A stretch of DNA of 64,000 nucleotides from Gonatopus flavifemur (GCA_018340375.1 JAFFJZ010000081.1:1-64000); one strand, 5' to 3'; counted from the first letter of the stretch, positions 34,695 through 48,156 are shown. Notes: a model not told the origin generated them from the sequence alone. Translations and numbers: made by a program.

Positions 34695-34921
34695 CCCAAG
34701 TAGCACAATAGGTCAGAAATGCTGAGAGGGTTTTTGGAAGTTCTGAGGATGTTTTATGATCATCTTGACAATCTTCGAATGAGACTGTTTCAGATAAGTA
34801 TGTTCTACGCACATTCTTAGAATATACTTCTTGGATTTATCCAAAACAGTCTCACTTGCACATTCCATGCATGATTACGGAACGAACGCAGAACGTTTGA
34901 AAAGTTCTTGTGCTACTTGGG
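34695..34921. mobile_element. CCCAAGTAGCACAA MITE
   Basis: Perfect 14-bp ends CCCAAGTAGCACAA / TTGTGCTACTTGGG with AA on each side. Inside, 'gagactgtttcaga' and 'aaaacagtctcac' form a second pair. 227 bp. Confidence 0.75.
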
Positions 34922-35266
34922 AAACTACCTTGAGCTTCGCTCAGCTTTCAGAGATGCATAAGAAGTAAACATCATGCTTTCGCTATAGCATCATCATCTC
35001 AGTTTGCTACCGATAATAATGATGTGAACATTTTTTGGTGTGCGAGTCAGCAATATGATGGCATTATTGAGTAATTCTTATATTTGGGATTGTATCGTTT
35101 TCCGTATACGAGGGAAGATGGATCGAATCCTCAAATGAGGATTCAATTCTTTCTACATGGGTTTGCATGATCCCAACTTCACTTTCAAAGTGCAATTGGA
35201 CAAAGTACATTCTCTCTAATTTCAAAGGAACTTTCGCATCCATGTGGAATCATTTGAACTCATATA

Positions 35267-36553
35267 TTGGGTTTGTGAGTATGACTCTGCCCTTTTTTGT
35301 AGAAATAAAACACATTTACTTGTTTACAAAATTGAAGAACAGTCGATTCAAAGTATGCTCCATCTGCAGCTACAACCTTTGCCCATCTTTCAGGTAATTT
35401 ATGTATTTCTTGCCTGAAGAAATCCTGATCTTTTGAGCTGATTCAATTATTGAGGCAAATTTTGATACTTTCGTATGAAGTGAACCGTTCTCCTGTAAGA
35501 TCTGACTGCATCATCCGAACTAAGTGGTAATCCGACAGAGCTACGTCTGGCGAGAATGGTGGGTGGAATAGTACTCCCCAGTTCTGTCCATCTAAATATT
35601 TTGTCATGACTTGTGTGGTATGCGGTTTGGCATTGTCATGTTGCAGAATTGATTGACTGTGCCTATTCACCCATTCTGGTCGTTTTTCTTCTATGGTTCG
35701 CTTTGAATGCATTAGTTGTCGTCGGTGAAGTCCTCCATTAATAGTTTGAGAGGGTTCGAGCAACTCATAATCTACAACACCTCTCTGATCCCACCAAATG
35801 CAGAGCGTTACCTTGGCACAGTGGATATTTCTTTTTGGCTGTGATGGGCCCGGTTCACCTGGCTTCACCCAAGGTTTTTGGCGTTTTAGATTCTCATAGT
35901 ATATCCATTTTTCATTCCCTATGACTATCCGATGCAAAAATCTTTTTCGTTACTGTCTTTGAAATAGTATCTCACAAATTGTTTCCCGACGTCCCATGTC
36001 TCTTTCCCTCAATTCATGTGGGACCCAGTTATTGAGTTTTTGAACCATTCCCATTGCTTCGAAACGCTTCGCAACAGTTGATCGTTCAACATTCAGTGCT
36101 GCAGCCAGTTCTGCTTGAGTCTGGCAAGAATCCTCTGTCAATAATGCTTCCAAATCAGCATCTTCAAATTTTTTTGGTGGCTTTCTGTATTCTTTGTCCT
36201 CAGTGCCAAAATCATTATTTTTAAATCGTCGGAACCATTCCTTGCAAGTTGTATTAGATGGAGCATGCTCACCGTAAATCTCCACAAGCAAACGATACGT
36301 TTCCGCTGCACTTTTCTCTGCAATAAAATAGTGTAACAACATTTCCCGCAAATGATGTTCACTTGGAACGAAAACCGACATGTTCAAGGAGGTCAAAACT
36401 TGTTGCTCACAAACCAAACCAAATGTCGCGTAGTGCGTTTGACAGCTGACAAAAAGTACTATCGAATACAAGTGTTGCTATCTATTGGTACACGTAAGAA
36501 ATATTAACAACGACATGTGTTAGGATAGGGCGGAGTCATATTCACACACCCAA
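35267..36553 (-). mobile_element. Full-length mariner element (inactive), second subfamily, 1287 bp
   Basis: Ends TTGGGTTTGTGAGTATGACT and TTGGGTGTGTGAATATGACT between TA dinucleotides (35265-35266, 36554-36555). The termini differ from those of the 18318-19604 copy, so it is a different subfamily. Confidence 0.92.
35341..36381 (-). pseudogene. Mariner transposase with nonsense codons and Asp-to-Asn change
   Basis: The natural start is the ATG at 36381 (MSVFVPSEHHLREML), not the longer upstream frame. One frame runs about 346 codons. HTH regions (HLREMLLHYF, NTTCKEWFRRFKNNDF), WVPHEL, HDNAKPHT and LSDYHLV are recognisable. Damage: TAA at 35950-35952 just after the linker; the first catalytic Asp replaced by Asn (IGNEKW, codon 35914-35916); TGA for a conserved Trp at 35440-35442; the terminal stop is not at the expected place. 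LPERWAKVVAADGAYFES marks the C-terminus. A dead copy of mauritiana-like type. Confidence 0.9.
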
Positions 36554-36572
36554 TATGATTTTATGATAGATG

Positions 36573-36706
36573 TCCCCTGAGAAAAATTTTCCTCGTCCAT
36601 GCTAAATTTCCTCATTATCTGGCCCATTTTGTGCTCAAAACATGGAGAATAATATAGAAATTTTTCGAGTTCATGAAAATGGGCAGGGGAAATTCTTCTA
36701 TTGATC
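36573..36706. mobile_element. CCCGTAGAA-family MITE, copy 3
   Basis: 'ttttcctcgtccatgc' near 36585, 'caaaacatggagaataatat' and 'atgaaaatgggcaggggaaa' match copies at 48265-48393 and 14830-14959. Termini degraded. It lies 20 bp from the mariner end. Confidence 0.6.
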
Positions 36707-39700
36707 TTTCAATGCACATACCAAATTTTTCGAATGTGATGGCATGAATGATTCTCCTCCTTTGAATACTCGATCGGAAGAACGTATATAAAAACGTAAC
36801 ACAGATGGATTATTTTAACAAAAACCAACTGAATTTATGTTAATGATCATAATTAGCTTTACAAACTCTGGGAAATTCATTAGCACTATCTAGCTGCTGT
36901 AACAACACGACTCGCTCCCGGGATCCCACTCATTTAGTAATCTTGAAGAAAAAACATCATAGAATTTGTGACTGAATCTGAATTCATGATAGGGAAAAAT
37001 ATATTCTACTGAGAAGGGGAGATAGAAAAAAAAATGTTCAAACAACTCTTAAATTGATGAATGAAACGTGGTAACATGTTGGAATGAAAAAAGTTTGAAG
37101 TTGAATTTCAATGGAGTTTTTTCACACTGTGCTTTCAAAATAGACCCGATACGTAAATGAAAATTTGTCATTGTTTCCAAGTTTATACACACTATCATAG
37201 TCCATTTTCATTTTGTTTGTCGTAAAAAAATAACTCCATAACGTTGTCCAAAATATTGTCGTTCAGCGTAGCGTGTTTTAATGCTCATGATTTTGGATTT
37301 CGCATGAAAAGTTGCCATATCTATTTCCGCTCGATTAATGACGTGATTCCTTTCAATTCCATTTTATTCCTTCACAATTTTACTTTTTCACGAACTTCAT
37401 CCCACGCTGGAATTTATCTTGCAACAAATGTTTGAATTGAACCACGAACAACAGACCGTGTTCTTCGTATGATATCAATCGAGATGTGCAAATATTCGAA
37501 TTGAGGCATTTCAAGCTATCAATGTGGAACTGACATGAACATAACAATGTAATTCGTATCATATTTTTCCGATATTCTCATAAACATTTGGAGTTACGAT
37601 CGATCGCATCGAGACAATTCGACAACCCTTCTCATTTCGACTGTAAGTATATTATTTTTCATTTTCTCATCCCCTGTCAAATATTGATTCAACCGATCCT
37701 CCCTGTTCCTTGGTACTTATGAATTTTATATCATTAATTTTCGACCATCATCCGCACTCAAACGACGCAGACCTAGAGGGACAAACCATTCTGAGATAAT
37801 AACGCCGGCAGCAGAAGTTGGTGGTGCGATGAATTTGTGGACCTACGATTAATTAGGTCAGGAGCCACTTGGCTTAACAATTCAGCAATCGCAACGGGAA
37901 AAAGAGAATGAGCAGAAGGAGACAGAGAAAGAGGAGGCTAGTTCTTGTTCAAGAGCAAACCGATAAAATTTCTAAGAAAGTTCCCGACTGATCGAAGATC
38001 ACTGCTGTTTCTTTCGTGGCGGTGGTGATGGCCGAACCAATAACAAGGAAATTATTCGAGGTGTGATGGAAAATTAAAATTTTCACCAGAGTAATTATTC
38101 TGTCTCCTGGAAAAGAAAGATCTTATTTCCAAGGTTCTTCCGGAGAATCATAATCATATTTTCTATCATCTCTTCGTGAATATCTCCGTAAAATAAGACA
38201 TTCGAGATGAAGATTCGAGGGGAATTTTAGGCCGTATTTTTTTTATTTATTCCTTGTCGGTTCAATCTCTAAGATTTCATACTGTGAACATTTTTTGTAG
38301 GACATAAATTGGTTCAATCTAAAGTACGTATCAAGTTCTTTAACTCGTTAACTGTCACAATATCTTTTTCCCAGGAGCACGAAATGAAGTACGGTATACA
38401 TTTTACATTCGACGTCAAAAGACACTGAGGTACTCTTTGCAGAGTGCTGTTTAGTAGATAGAGAATGGTTCGATCTGCCGTTTACAGGCGTGCAATCTAC
38501 AACCAAATAAAACAGACTGATGACAGTTTTCTAGTATACACAACTATGTGATACTGGATGGAAGACGACCATGGGACTTCATCGTAAAAAACGTTTTATG
38601 GTACAAGAGTTTGGGAGGGCGACGAGGGTCGAGAACGAATCGTCTTCTGATTGGCGAAATTGACGTTCCTACAAGCTAAGGAGGATACAAAGGCAGGAGA
38701 AAAAAGAAGAGGAAAACAATACGGTTAGCTTTCTTTCATTATTTTCTTCTTCGTCAAACTTCCGACGCAAAATAGTGGAAGTTGGGAAATTATTGGCAAC
38801 CCTCTGGTACATAATACACACCATAAACAAGGACTATTTATGTTATCTATACAACTTTCTGAAACTATAGGAAAACGGGTTGTGCGTCAAGGGAAACTTC
38901 AGTCTTACCCTCGAAATTCCGCCATGTACAATTTCGTTTCATTATGGCCGTAGACCGTAGACTTGTTTCCACATCCACTGCCTGACTCTTGCTCGGTAAT
39001 CGAGAAGGAGCATTAATGAGAATCTATATGAATGAGTGGTATTAAAAACTTTCGATGTTCAATTGATTCATGTAGATTCGATACAGAGTGTATTACAGGA
39101 TTGTTCGCGTGAGAACATTTTTGAAAACAGAATATATATATACGTGTCTCGTTGGCTTATCTTCCATTTCTATTTCGAGATTGTTTTATATACGATTCCA
39201 TCTCACAGTTGATTCAACGGTTCACCAATGATTCCACATGAAATAATATGGTCATATTTCTCGATGAATTGTTTTATTCGCCTCGTATACCATTCTGCGA
39301 TCGTGATATATGTTTTTCAATATCCGCAATATGAAGTTTCAACGAGAGCGATGTTCACTGTTTTAGAATTCATTTCAAGTAACGTTACTCGTTTTTCTTT
39401 CAAATGAAAATCTGCATTTTCCAATATAGGCATTGAACTTTCATACAGTATATTCAGAGCCTTGTTATTTTATAATTTCAATTCTTCGTTTTGAATACCC
39501 GTGTAGAACTTTGTCCGGACATCCTAGATTATATTTAGGGCCTGTATAGGTATTATCGAGTTATCCTTCATAGGGGGTCACCAAATTACAGCTTAAGAAG
39601 GACACGGCCTGGTATCATTGAGGCATAATTTGAATTCATTATTCCATTGTCATTATTATCAATTTTTCGACATTCCATTACCACGCAGGCAAATAAATTG

Positions 39701-40898
39701 TCGAGAATGAATATTCGTGTCTCATTCCTATGTTGTGGCGTTCCTAATGATGGCCAATATTGGCCCCGATTCGTTTGCCACAATTCAACCAAAATAGTGT
39801 CTTTTGGTAGTCTTAATTCAAAATGTAATGATCATATCAAACCATAGTTACCAAATATATATAATATTTAATCCAAATTTGAACACCAATTACATTCATT
39901 GTACAAAGATTTTATTATCAATTTTCAATTCCCACCGAACATATTATTTTCAATATAAAAAATATTCAATCATTATTATGAATTAGGAGTTCCAGTGTGG
40001 AGTAATAACATGGCAAAAATTTGTTGCGGCTGTGATGACATTGGAGTGGAGTTTCATCATTACCAAGTTTTTCTTAATCTCAATGATGGGACGCACTGAA
40101 ACTTGTGGAAATCGTTGCTCAAATAACACGAAAGTATTATGAAAATGCCATTCGATTATATTCATTTGGTACAGTTGAAAACATTCGATGGCATGTCCAT
40201 AGAATATTCATTTCCGTGAACGTACTATGAAGATACTTTGAACGTATTGAGTTGTACCAAATGCATGTGATAAGAATATTCTATGATTCTTCTATGTACG
40301 TGGTTGTACTGCTTGGATGACCAATTTTCCATGGATCTACAAATTTTGCCGCTTTAGGAAACGGATACAATTTATTGAGGTTCTCAATACCGGTCTATAT
40401 TGCACATATATTGAGAAATCATACAGGGCCTAGATACAAAAGCGTGACATTTCTATATAGTTCCTGTATTGGATCTTTACTGGGGCTTAAACGATGGTAT
40501 AGAAAATTGATCAGGGCCCGATTATTGCCTGGAAAAGAATGTCCACACGCGTATGTATTAAAATAAAGAATGACACACTCTGAAACACGAAGCATAGTAA
40601 ATAATCAGAGACACGTTTCTTGTAAATGACTGACAAGATTGTAAATGAACTAACCTCTTTTATTAGGATGAGAATCATACTCAGTTTATGTATTTTTACA
40701 ATCGAATCATCACTTGTTGTGGTTGAATGTGAATTTTCCTCCAGTTCATCACTCATTTCCATCATGATATATTGAGATCGCTTGGTTACAGATTTTTATT
40801 AGAAAAAATCCGATGGGGATCAATCAGGATTGCTCATTACAATTTTCTTCAGCAATCAATTGACATTGTTCAACATAATTTCGAAAATTTCGTTTTCC
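36707..40898. other. 4.2-kb stretch without recognisable gene or transposon
   Basis: No terminal repeats, palindromes or transposase-like frames found. Purine-rich tracts near 37900-37960 and 38690-38720 and a relatively higher GC content around 37780-38050 distinguish it from the MITE-rich flanks. It may be unique intergenic or intronic DNA. Confidence 0.4.
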
Positions 40899-41154
40899 CA
40901 CTGAGAAAAATGGATGGTTGCAGTAACTAATTCGTTGGTTAAATATGGTCTAGCCAATTAATTGGTTGTAACAACCAATGATGTGAGTGTCACAATCAAT
41001 TCTGTTGGTTATGATGACTACGTCAAAAAATGCAGTTGGAGCAACCAACGAAATTGATTGTTACAACCACATAATTGGTCATGATAACCAATCAATTGGT
41101 TGGACCTTATTTAACCAACGAATTGGTTATTGCAACCATGCATTTTTCTCCGTG
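40899..41154. mobile_element. Hairpin MITE, CACTGAGAAAAATGG / CACGGAGAAAAATGC ends
   Basis: 256 bp. The arms repeat 'ggttgcagtaac', 'aattcgttggttaa' and 'aaccaattaattgg' blocks in opposite orientation around 41027. Confidence 0.8.
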
Positions 41155-42625
41155 CCGTTTTTCTAGGAAAAAAAGCAATAAAAATGAATCGAATAACTCA
41201 CTCCTCCATAATCACTCCTTTTTATAAAAATGTATCGGTTTTGTCGGATATAAATGTGGAATCAAATTCATATTAGATCAAATTGAATAAATGGGTTTAT
41301 ATTGCTCTTCTGTCACATTGGAGCAATGACTGATATCGAAGGTTTTTTACATCAAAATTGGATTTCTTTGATGTACCTAGTGAAAATTGAATTGTAGAAA
41401 TTGGATCAATTTTATAAAAAATTCATTGCCAGTGGCGCAACAAAGATTCTGAAGGCCCTCCTGCAAGTACTGAAGATGGGGCCCTTGTGATTCAAGAAAC
41501 ATTGCTATGTGAAAAACTTTTCAAATATATGGGGGAATGGGGGCTTCCCCTATGCCACCACTTTAATTCAACGTTGGCGCAATTCTTGTTCATTTTTCTT
41601 TTGTTTATTATTGTTTTTTTTCCCCCTTATCTCCCTCGTTTTTGATTCGGAACTGAAACCAAATGTGTTATTATTAAATCAATGTTTTGTCGGGGCGAAA
41701 TTATTTTAGAAACCAACAATTCAATAGGTGTTGTGAAATCGTTGAAAAATTCACAGAGATCAGCATTATTAGCTTCTGCAGGGATTATTTTGATTATTCA
41801 AAAGTTCTTTAATGCGAAAATGAAAGTAGTACGTCATGCATCGTGAAAAAAATCAACGGAAAACTTCCAGTATTGTACTGAAAGCAATTAATTTGTACAT
41901 TTTTACAGAAAATTTATGTTCAAATTGATGAAAATTCCAGTGCATGTATTGGGAAATTGTTGAATTTATGCTGGAAAATTTAATTGAGAAAACATTAAAT
42001 TTCATGTAAAATACGGAAAATTTCGATAAAACAGAAATTTTCCTGCACGGGAGCAGTAAAAATTCATTATGAACAGAAATTTTTCAGTTCCATGGTACCG
42101 AAATATTCCAGTTTTTTCTTCCACAGTGTGTGCAAAAACAACAACGAGCAGCATGATAATGCCGGGAATCCATGGAATAGATTCATACTTCAAAAGTGAA
42201 CGCATTATCGAATTGTCAATGCATGAATTTAATTCTTTTCGAGTAAAGAAACCAATCATACTGCATTATTATGAGCATGTGCATAGTCCATGCTTTGTAC
42301 GCTAGTAATGGATATATATACCTCACAAGTAATGTTTTCATACGAAAGAAGCATGGCGCGGATCATCCCTCAAACGTTCGAAACACGTGCCTTTTGCGTT
42401 TGTGAATGTCGAAAGTGGAAACTCTGACGCGACGCGGACAAGGAGTCAAAATACTGATTTCTTTGGTCGTCCACATGGATACTTGCATAATATCCCATCT
42501 CGGATCTCATATACCCACAAACTATGTGTCCCCGAGTCTAATAAATTGGGGAGTGTCGTGCGAGTAATGCCAAATCCTGAGTGCTTACTTTAAAAGTTAT
42601 GTAAGTTAAGTTCTCACGCACTAGA
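41155..42625. other. No recognisable gene; possible decayed MITE
   Basis: 41840-42130 has 'ggaaaacttccag', 'gaaaattccag' and 'gaaatttttcag' blocks resembling the interior of the 31115-31364 family, with unclear ends. Otherwise nothing. Confidence 0.35.
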
Positions 42626-43070
42626 TTAACGTAACCACTGATATATATATGAACTGGATACAACATACCCTATGTTGCGAGCCAAAATGAGTGGATCCAA
42701 TTGAACGACGGACATGTTTGGAATGTATCTTCAGCGCCACCTAACGGTGAGCCAAGTTCTCAGGAAAAAATGAATCAAGATTATGATTAAAATAATAAAA
42801 TATTGAGCCAAATGAAAAATACACTATAATTCCACAATAAATGATATAAGAATGGATTATCGAAAGATTTCATTGCATTCCCAAGAGTGAGTATTGCATT
42901 TCAGAATGGATTAGTTGATATTCTGAATCATTTTATTGTGACAACTTGGCCTACCACTAGACGGCGCTAATGAAACTCTCTAAACATATCTGCTCTGCAA
43001 TTGGGTCCACTTTAAAATTGCTAGGTTCCATCCAGTTTATATATTTATATATATATCAGTGAGCGTAACC
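42626..43070. mobile_element. Foldback element with CACTGATATATATA ends
   Basis: Left GTAACCACTGATATATATAT then GAACTGGATACAACAT pairs with right ATCCAGTTTATATA...TATATCAGTGAGCGTAAC. Inside, GTGGATCCAATTG / CAATTGGGTCCAC and CAGCGCCACCTA / TAGACGGCGCTA also pair. About 445 bp, no coding content. Confidence 0.65.
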
Positions 43071-44720
43071 CATAGACTTTGATCACGTATATCTCAATCA
43101 ACTTGTTCTTGTATTTGATTTCGTTTTAGAACGAAATGAAATTTAGAGAGAAATTTTCCCAGAAATACGATGGTTCAAGTAGAATTATTTTATTCTTACA
43201 ACCCAAAGGAATGGAGGGAAATAGAACAAAAACCTTCAAAATTTTCCCGACCAATCGGGGTTTTTTTCAAACGCTTATATCCTCCTAATAACGGGAAATA
43301 AAAACCCTTCATATATGCTCATTCAGAAGCCAAAGAGCTGTAATTCGAGGTACATATGACAGTTTTTCTGTTTGTTCCAAAAAATATATTTTTTGAAAGA
43401 TATGAAAGTGAACGATTTTTGGAACATCGTAAAAATGATGTATTCAGAAGTTTTCCTGTTCTGATCGTAGAAAAAAATATTCTTCAAGACATTTGGAGAT
43501 TTTCAATACATTTATAGAATAAAATACATATAGATGAATTGCTTTCATGTGGGTTGGAACTAGTACCACACTGAAGGTTGTACCCTATGCGGACAAAAGT
43601 GGCTGAAAAATATAGTAATTTATAAGAATATTCCGCTGTTTTTTTAAGTGAAACGGTTCAGATGTTGGGTAAATTTTACTGATCAGGGATAAAAAATTGG
43701 GGTACATAACAAAAGTTGAGACGAAATATGAAATTTCAGAGAGTCGATCATGCAAATTTTGCTATTCACTTCTCGAAATTCATCAATTTTTCCTGACATT
43801 TCAGTTCTATTTTCTAAAATTCAATGTTTTCTAATATCTCCGTTTTTTTCAAAGAAAATTTAACAGAAATGTTAAACGTTTTCAAATTGCCGAAAAACTA
43901 CGAGAAATATTTTAGGATTCTCATTAGAGGTGGACTCGAGAATCTTGAGCGAAATTCGAACATGATGAATATCATTTAAATTTACGACCTTTGAAGACAA
44001 ATCTCCACATCAAGTCAAGTGAAAGCATGGAATAGTTGAAAATAACACGTCTGAGAGGATGGTATTGATTACATCGAGGGGTAGAGCACAATTTTTCCCC
44101 TCAAGACTAAGACAAGACAAGACAAGACCTTTTCCGAGACTGTAATAGTTTTGGATAAACCTTAGTGTTAATAATAAAAAAAGAATGTTTCTCTCAATTT
44201 TCTTCCATTTCATTTCTTAAATAGTTGTACATTGGCCCAGCGGATCTTGCATCAGAACTGGTTGAATTGAGTTTTGTTCGTTTTACTCAAGAATCTTCAG
44301 TCCACCACTAATTCTTATAGAAATTACTTTATATTCGAGTCGCAATTTTGTCCATGTACCTCTCCAAAATAATATCATAAACTATTCACCAATGCCCTGT
44401 ATTGAGGAAATCTCCACTTCCATTCACTCCCCCATACTTGAAACTTGTGAAATTCACAATAAGTGACGTTTTTTCGCAACCTTTTTATTCCTTCAAATCA
44501 ACTTTTATCACGTTCAATACACACTGGGTGAGATTTACTCGAGGCAAGATTTTAAGCGCATATAACTCTGTAAACAACCTAAACAGCATCCCATTCCCAG
44601 AAGAATTCATAGAGAATTCTTATTGAACTAATTGGATGTTTTTATGAATTCCTTAAGAATTCTTCTGGGACTCGCGTAGGAGTTTTCCCCATGGATTTCC
44701 ATGAATTTGCAAGATCGCCA
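43071..44720. other. No recognisable gene
   Basis: A short (ACAAG)n run at 44107-44127. No transposon termini found. Confidence 0.4.
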
Positions 44721-45233
44721 CCCGAAGAGAACATGAAGCCTCAGCGAACGTTCAGATTAGATCTGTATAGATCGGATCGAAGGTTCATGAAAGCTAACTT
44801 TTAGATTCACAAACGTTTGACAAAGGTTCTACGGACGTTGAAATGTCCGCCTCGAAATACGTCCAGGAAACATAGATGGAACGTTCGCTGAAGGTTCATC
44901 GAAGGTTTGAGGAAGCTTCACAAAAATATCCATACTTAGATTAATTTATAATAATTCATGTTTATTAATTCATTTATTTTTCATATAAACTGATGAAAAT
45001 GATTATAAGTATAGATATTTTTGTGAAGCTTCGTCAAACCTTCGATGAACCTTCAGCGAACGTTCCATCTATGTTTCTTAAATGTATTTCGAAGCGGACA
45101 TTTCAACGTCCGTAGAACCTTTGTCAAACGTTCGTGAATCTAAAAGTTAGCTCTAATAAACCTTCGACCCGATCTATAGACATCTGATCTGAACGTTCGC
45201 TGAAGCTTGATGTTCTCTTCGGACATGTTGTTA
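44721..45233. mobile_element. 513-bp foldback, CCCGAAGAGAACAT ends
   Basis: Arms of about 220 bp pair through long blocks: GCGAACGTTCAGATTAGATC, 'aagctaacttttagattcac', 'aaaggttctacggacgttga', 'acatagatggaacgttcgct'. CA flanks both sides if the last base is a mutated G. The central loop is about 60 bp near 44980. Confidence 0.8.
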
Positions 45234-45483
45234 GGAAAAAGTAGGGTGAAGACAAAGGAAATTTTGCAAGAATGAGAACTTTCTAAAAGTAGTGCTAAAA
45301 AAATTTAAACAAATTCATGATGTTCCATCAACTATCTTGATATCAGAACCAATCGCGATATTGATGATTCCTTGATTTATTTGAATAATATGACAAAATT
45401 AAAAAATGAAAATATGGATGAAGCCGTTCGGGAGACAGTTTCACCAAGGCACGTGTGCCCCCTGTTTACCTTTTAAGGGTCAA

Positions 45484-46589
45484 ACCAACTAACATTTCAA
45501 TTCTTGGAGATATCTAAAAGAATACTCAATTGAGAGATCTTTAAGAACTTTCTTGAAGAGTTCTTAAAGATATCTCTGAGAAGTATTGGAAAGATATCTT
45601 GTAAAAGATTTCTAAAAGATGTCTTAATCCAGAGATCTTCAAGAACGTTATTGAAGAGTTATTGAAGATATCTCTTAGAAGTCTTGGAAAGATTTCTGAA
45701 AGATGTCTTGATTAAGACACGTTTAAGAAGATAAATTTTTCAGCAGCTTTGAGGTTATATGAGCACATGATCATGAATAACACAGAATAAAACTTTGAAT
45801 GTACCTGTTATTATTACAATCGTATTGCAAATGAGGTGATTACATCCATGAATTAAAAGCTTGAATCAATCATTAAGATATCAAAAAATTTGAAAGTTTG
45901 TAAAAAGGACGATTTTGTCGCCTTATGACGTGTACAATAAAATTACCGAATATCCACTTCACAACAATTTTTCAGAAATACTTTAGAAAGAATCTGTGGT
46001 ATTCACGAAATATTAACGACCACTAGAACACAGAATTGATTTCTAAATATGTTTCACTAAATTTATTCGTCTTTCCTATTTGTCAGTACATCCAACCCTT
46101 TTGATATTTATTCATGTGATAACAGTTTGTTCCAAAGATCATTTTCACTTTGAAACTGGACACCGTTCATATATTTCATTATGTCATATTGACAATCATG
46201 GGCGTATCTACCATGTTGTACGTATAGCTCAAGTGACTGAGGCGTAAATATATCGTCAAGTGAATGGGTTCGCTTCCCGTAACAACAAGGGTCGAAATCA
46301 GGTAAACTTTATCGGAACGCGAGAGCAGTTGAAGGAACAGGAGGGGAAGGAAAAAGAAAAGGTTAAGAATTTTTTTTGTGAACAAATCCAAGAGTCTTCC
46401 AAGACGTTTTTATGAATTCTCCAAGACATCTTTGAGAAATCTTCAAGACATCTTTTCGAATTCTATACGTATTTCATAAGACATCTTTTAGGATTCGTTT
46501 TGGTATCTTTTAGAACGTTTTTTAAGATTTCTTACAAACGCATTGAGACTTCTTAAAGATATCTTTAAGATATCTGAATGTTAGTTGGG
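45484..46589. mobile_element. 1.1-kb element with CCAACTAACATT ends and AGATATCTT repeats
   Basis: Left CCAACTAACATTTCAATTC and right GAATGTTAGTTGGG pair. Both flanks are AA if the first base of the element is a mutated C. The subterminal regions are arrays of AGATATCTTTAAGAA / AAGACATCTTTTAGA motifs in opposite orientation. The middle (45740-46380) carries unrelated sequence, including a tRNA-like block. Confidence 0.65.
46225..46290 (+). repeat. tRNA-like block (possible SINE head)
   Basis: TATAGCTCAAGTGACTGAGG fits an A box and GGGTTCGCTTCCCGT a B box about 36 bp later, with a T-run at 46370. No cloverleaf with a plausible anticodon was found, so a tRNA-derived SINE piece is likelier than a tRNA gene. 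Confidence 0.35.
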
Positions 46590-48026
46590 AATTTGATGCT
46601 TGTAAGCCATAACGAAAATACTAGAGCTGATGACAAGTCTAACACGACGCCACGCAATATTGTTGACTTAGGGATTAACGGAAAAACACCGGTGCATAAT
46701 GCCTCTGAGGAACTGTTGAAGAATGTCTGCTTGATTTTGACTGATTTTTGTTGTAAGAAATGCAGCAAAAAAATGATGGATTTTTTATCTGTTTCTGTCA
46801 GGCATTCCAAATTTGGAAGATTCCGTTAGAAACTGAAAAAAATTTGATGACACATTCTATTTCATATTTGTAGCTTGGGCATTCCAATTGAATACTAATA
46901 GAAAGTGAATTGTTGAACTGCGTTCAAAGTAACGTGAGTTTCAAATTATTTTATCTCAATATCTTCAGCGTTCGTCTGAACTGCTTCGGACCCTACTAAT
47001 AGAAAGTATTCTCCAACAATTTCCAGCTGGATCTAAAGGAACAATTGAAACTAATAAGATGCAGGTGTACGATGTGTCAGTTTTTACTGCATTCTCAATC
47101 ACAAAATTTAATCAAAATCAGATAGAAATTTTCTATAGATTCTAACAAGCATTTTCAGCAAGATTTTGTGCTGAGAATCTGATGATCTATGATATATGCA
47201 TTGAATATGCGAATTGAAAATATATGATATGAGGAGATTAAGGAGAAATCAAATGGTCTTAGAGTTAAAATATTGTGTGACTGTAGAATTTATTGAAGCC
47301 ATATGGAGAATTCTAAATATTTAATAAAACCATTTATAATGATTAAAATGATGCATGATATTCTGTTTTGGAAGCACAGTATCTTTTTTTTGAGAACAAA
47401 TTCCCAAAAAAGCAGGGGTCAACAAGGGAAGAATAGGGTAAGGGTCATTGCTTTTAGGTTGATTTCAGATAAATTTACATTCAACGAACATTCAACGAAC
47501 CTTCAAATGTCCATCGCTTTATATCAGGTTCAACAAGCGTCTGTTGAACGTTCATATTCTCTTGGGGATCTTCTTTGAATGGTCAGATTTGGGAATCAAT
47601 ACATGATTGCTTGATGTGGGGAAATTAATAATCAACGCGATGAATTTTGCCGACCTTGAATCTCTCGCCCGTGAAATGAGCATCTTTAAAATAGGCAACA
47701 CTGAAGAATAAGCAAAAGAGTGTTTTGAGACGCATAAGCAGAATTTGCAAAATCTCACATTCTGTTTCTACACATTCCGCTGATGCCTATGGTAGAATGG
47801 TGTGAGAGTTCGCGAGAGATAAGAATGCGCAAGAGTGCAAATTGATCGGATGGATGATGAGATATTGTTGCTTGAAGCATTTTGTTCAAAAAACACGCAC
47901 TTGTATCATTTCCCGCGTAATCTCATACCATCCTGACGAATTTTCGAGTGCGTTGGGTAGCGTTCCAGGTTACCCCAACTCGCTCCAAGTATTTCGGATT
48001 CGCTATTTCCAGTTATAGAAATGAAT
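46590..48026. other. No recognisable gene
   Basis: One 84-codon frame at 46578-46829 includes DFCCKKCSKKMMDFL but matches no family I know. No element ends located. Confidence 0.4.
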
Positions 48027-48156
48027 CCCATAGAAAAGTTTTCCCTATTCATTTTCATAAACTTGTCAAATTTCCATGTTCTTTTCCATATTTTGAGGAA
48101 AAAATAGGGGAAAGAACAAGGAAATTTGGCATACACAAGGAAAACTCTCCTAAGGG
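48027..48156. mobile_element. CCCGTAGAA-family MITE, copy 4
   Basis: CCCATAGAAAAGTTTTCCC to the complement of CCCTTAGGAGAGTTTTCC. The same inner hairpin as copy 1 ('ccatattttgaggaaaaaatagg'). 130 bp, the same length as copy 1. Confidence 0.75.

Noticed and set aside
46225..46290. tRNA gene
   Set aside because: A and B boxes are plausible but no acceptor stem or anticodon stem of normal length forms.
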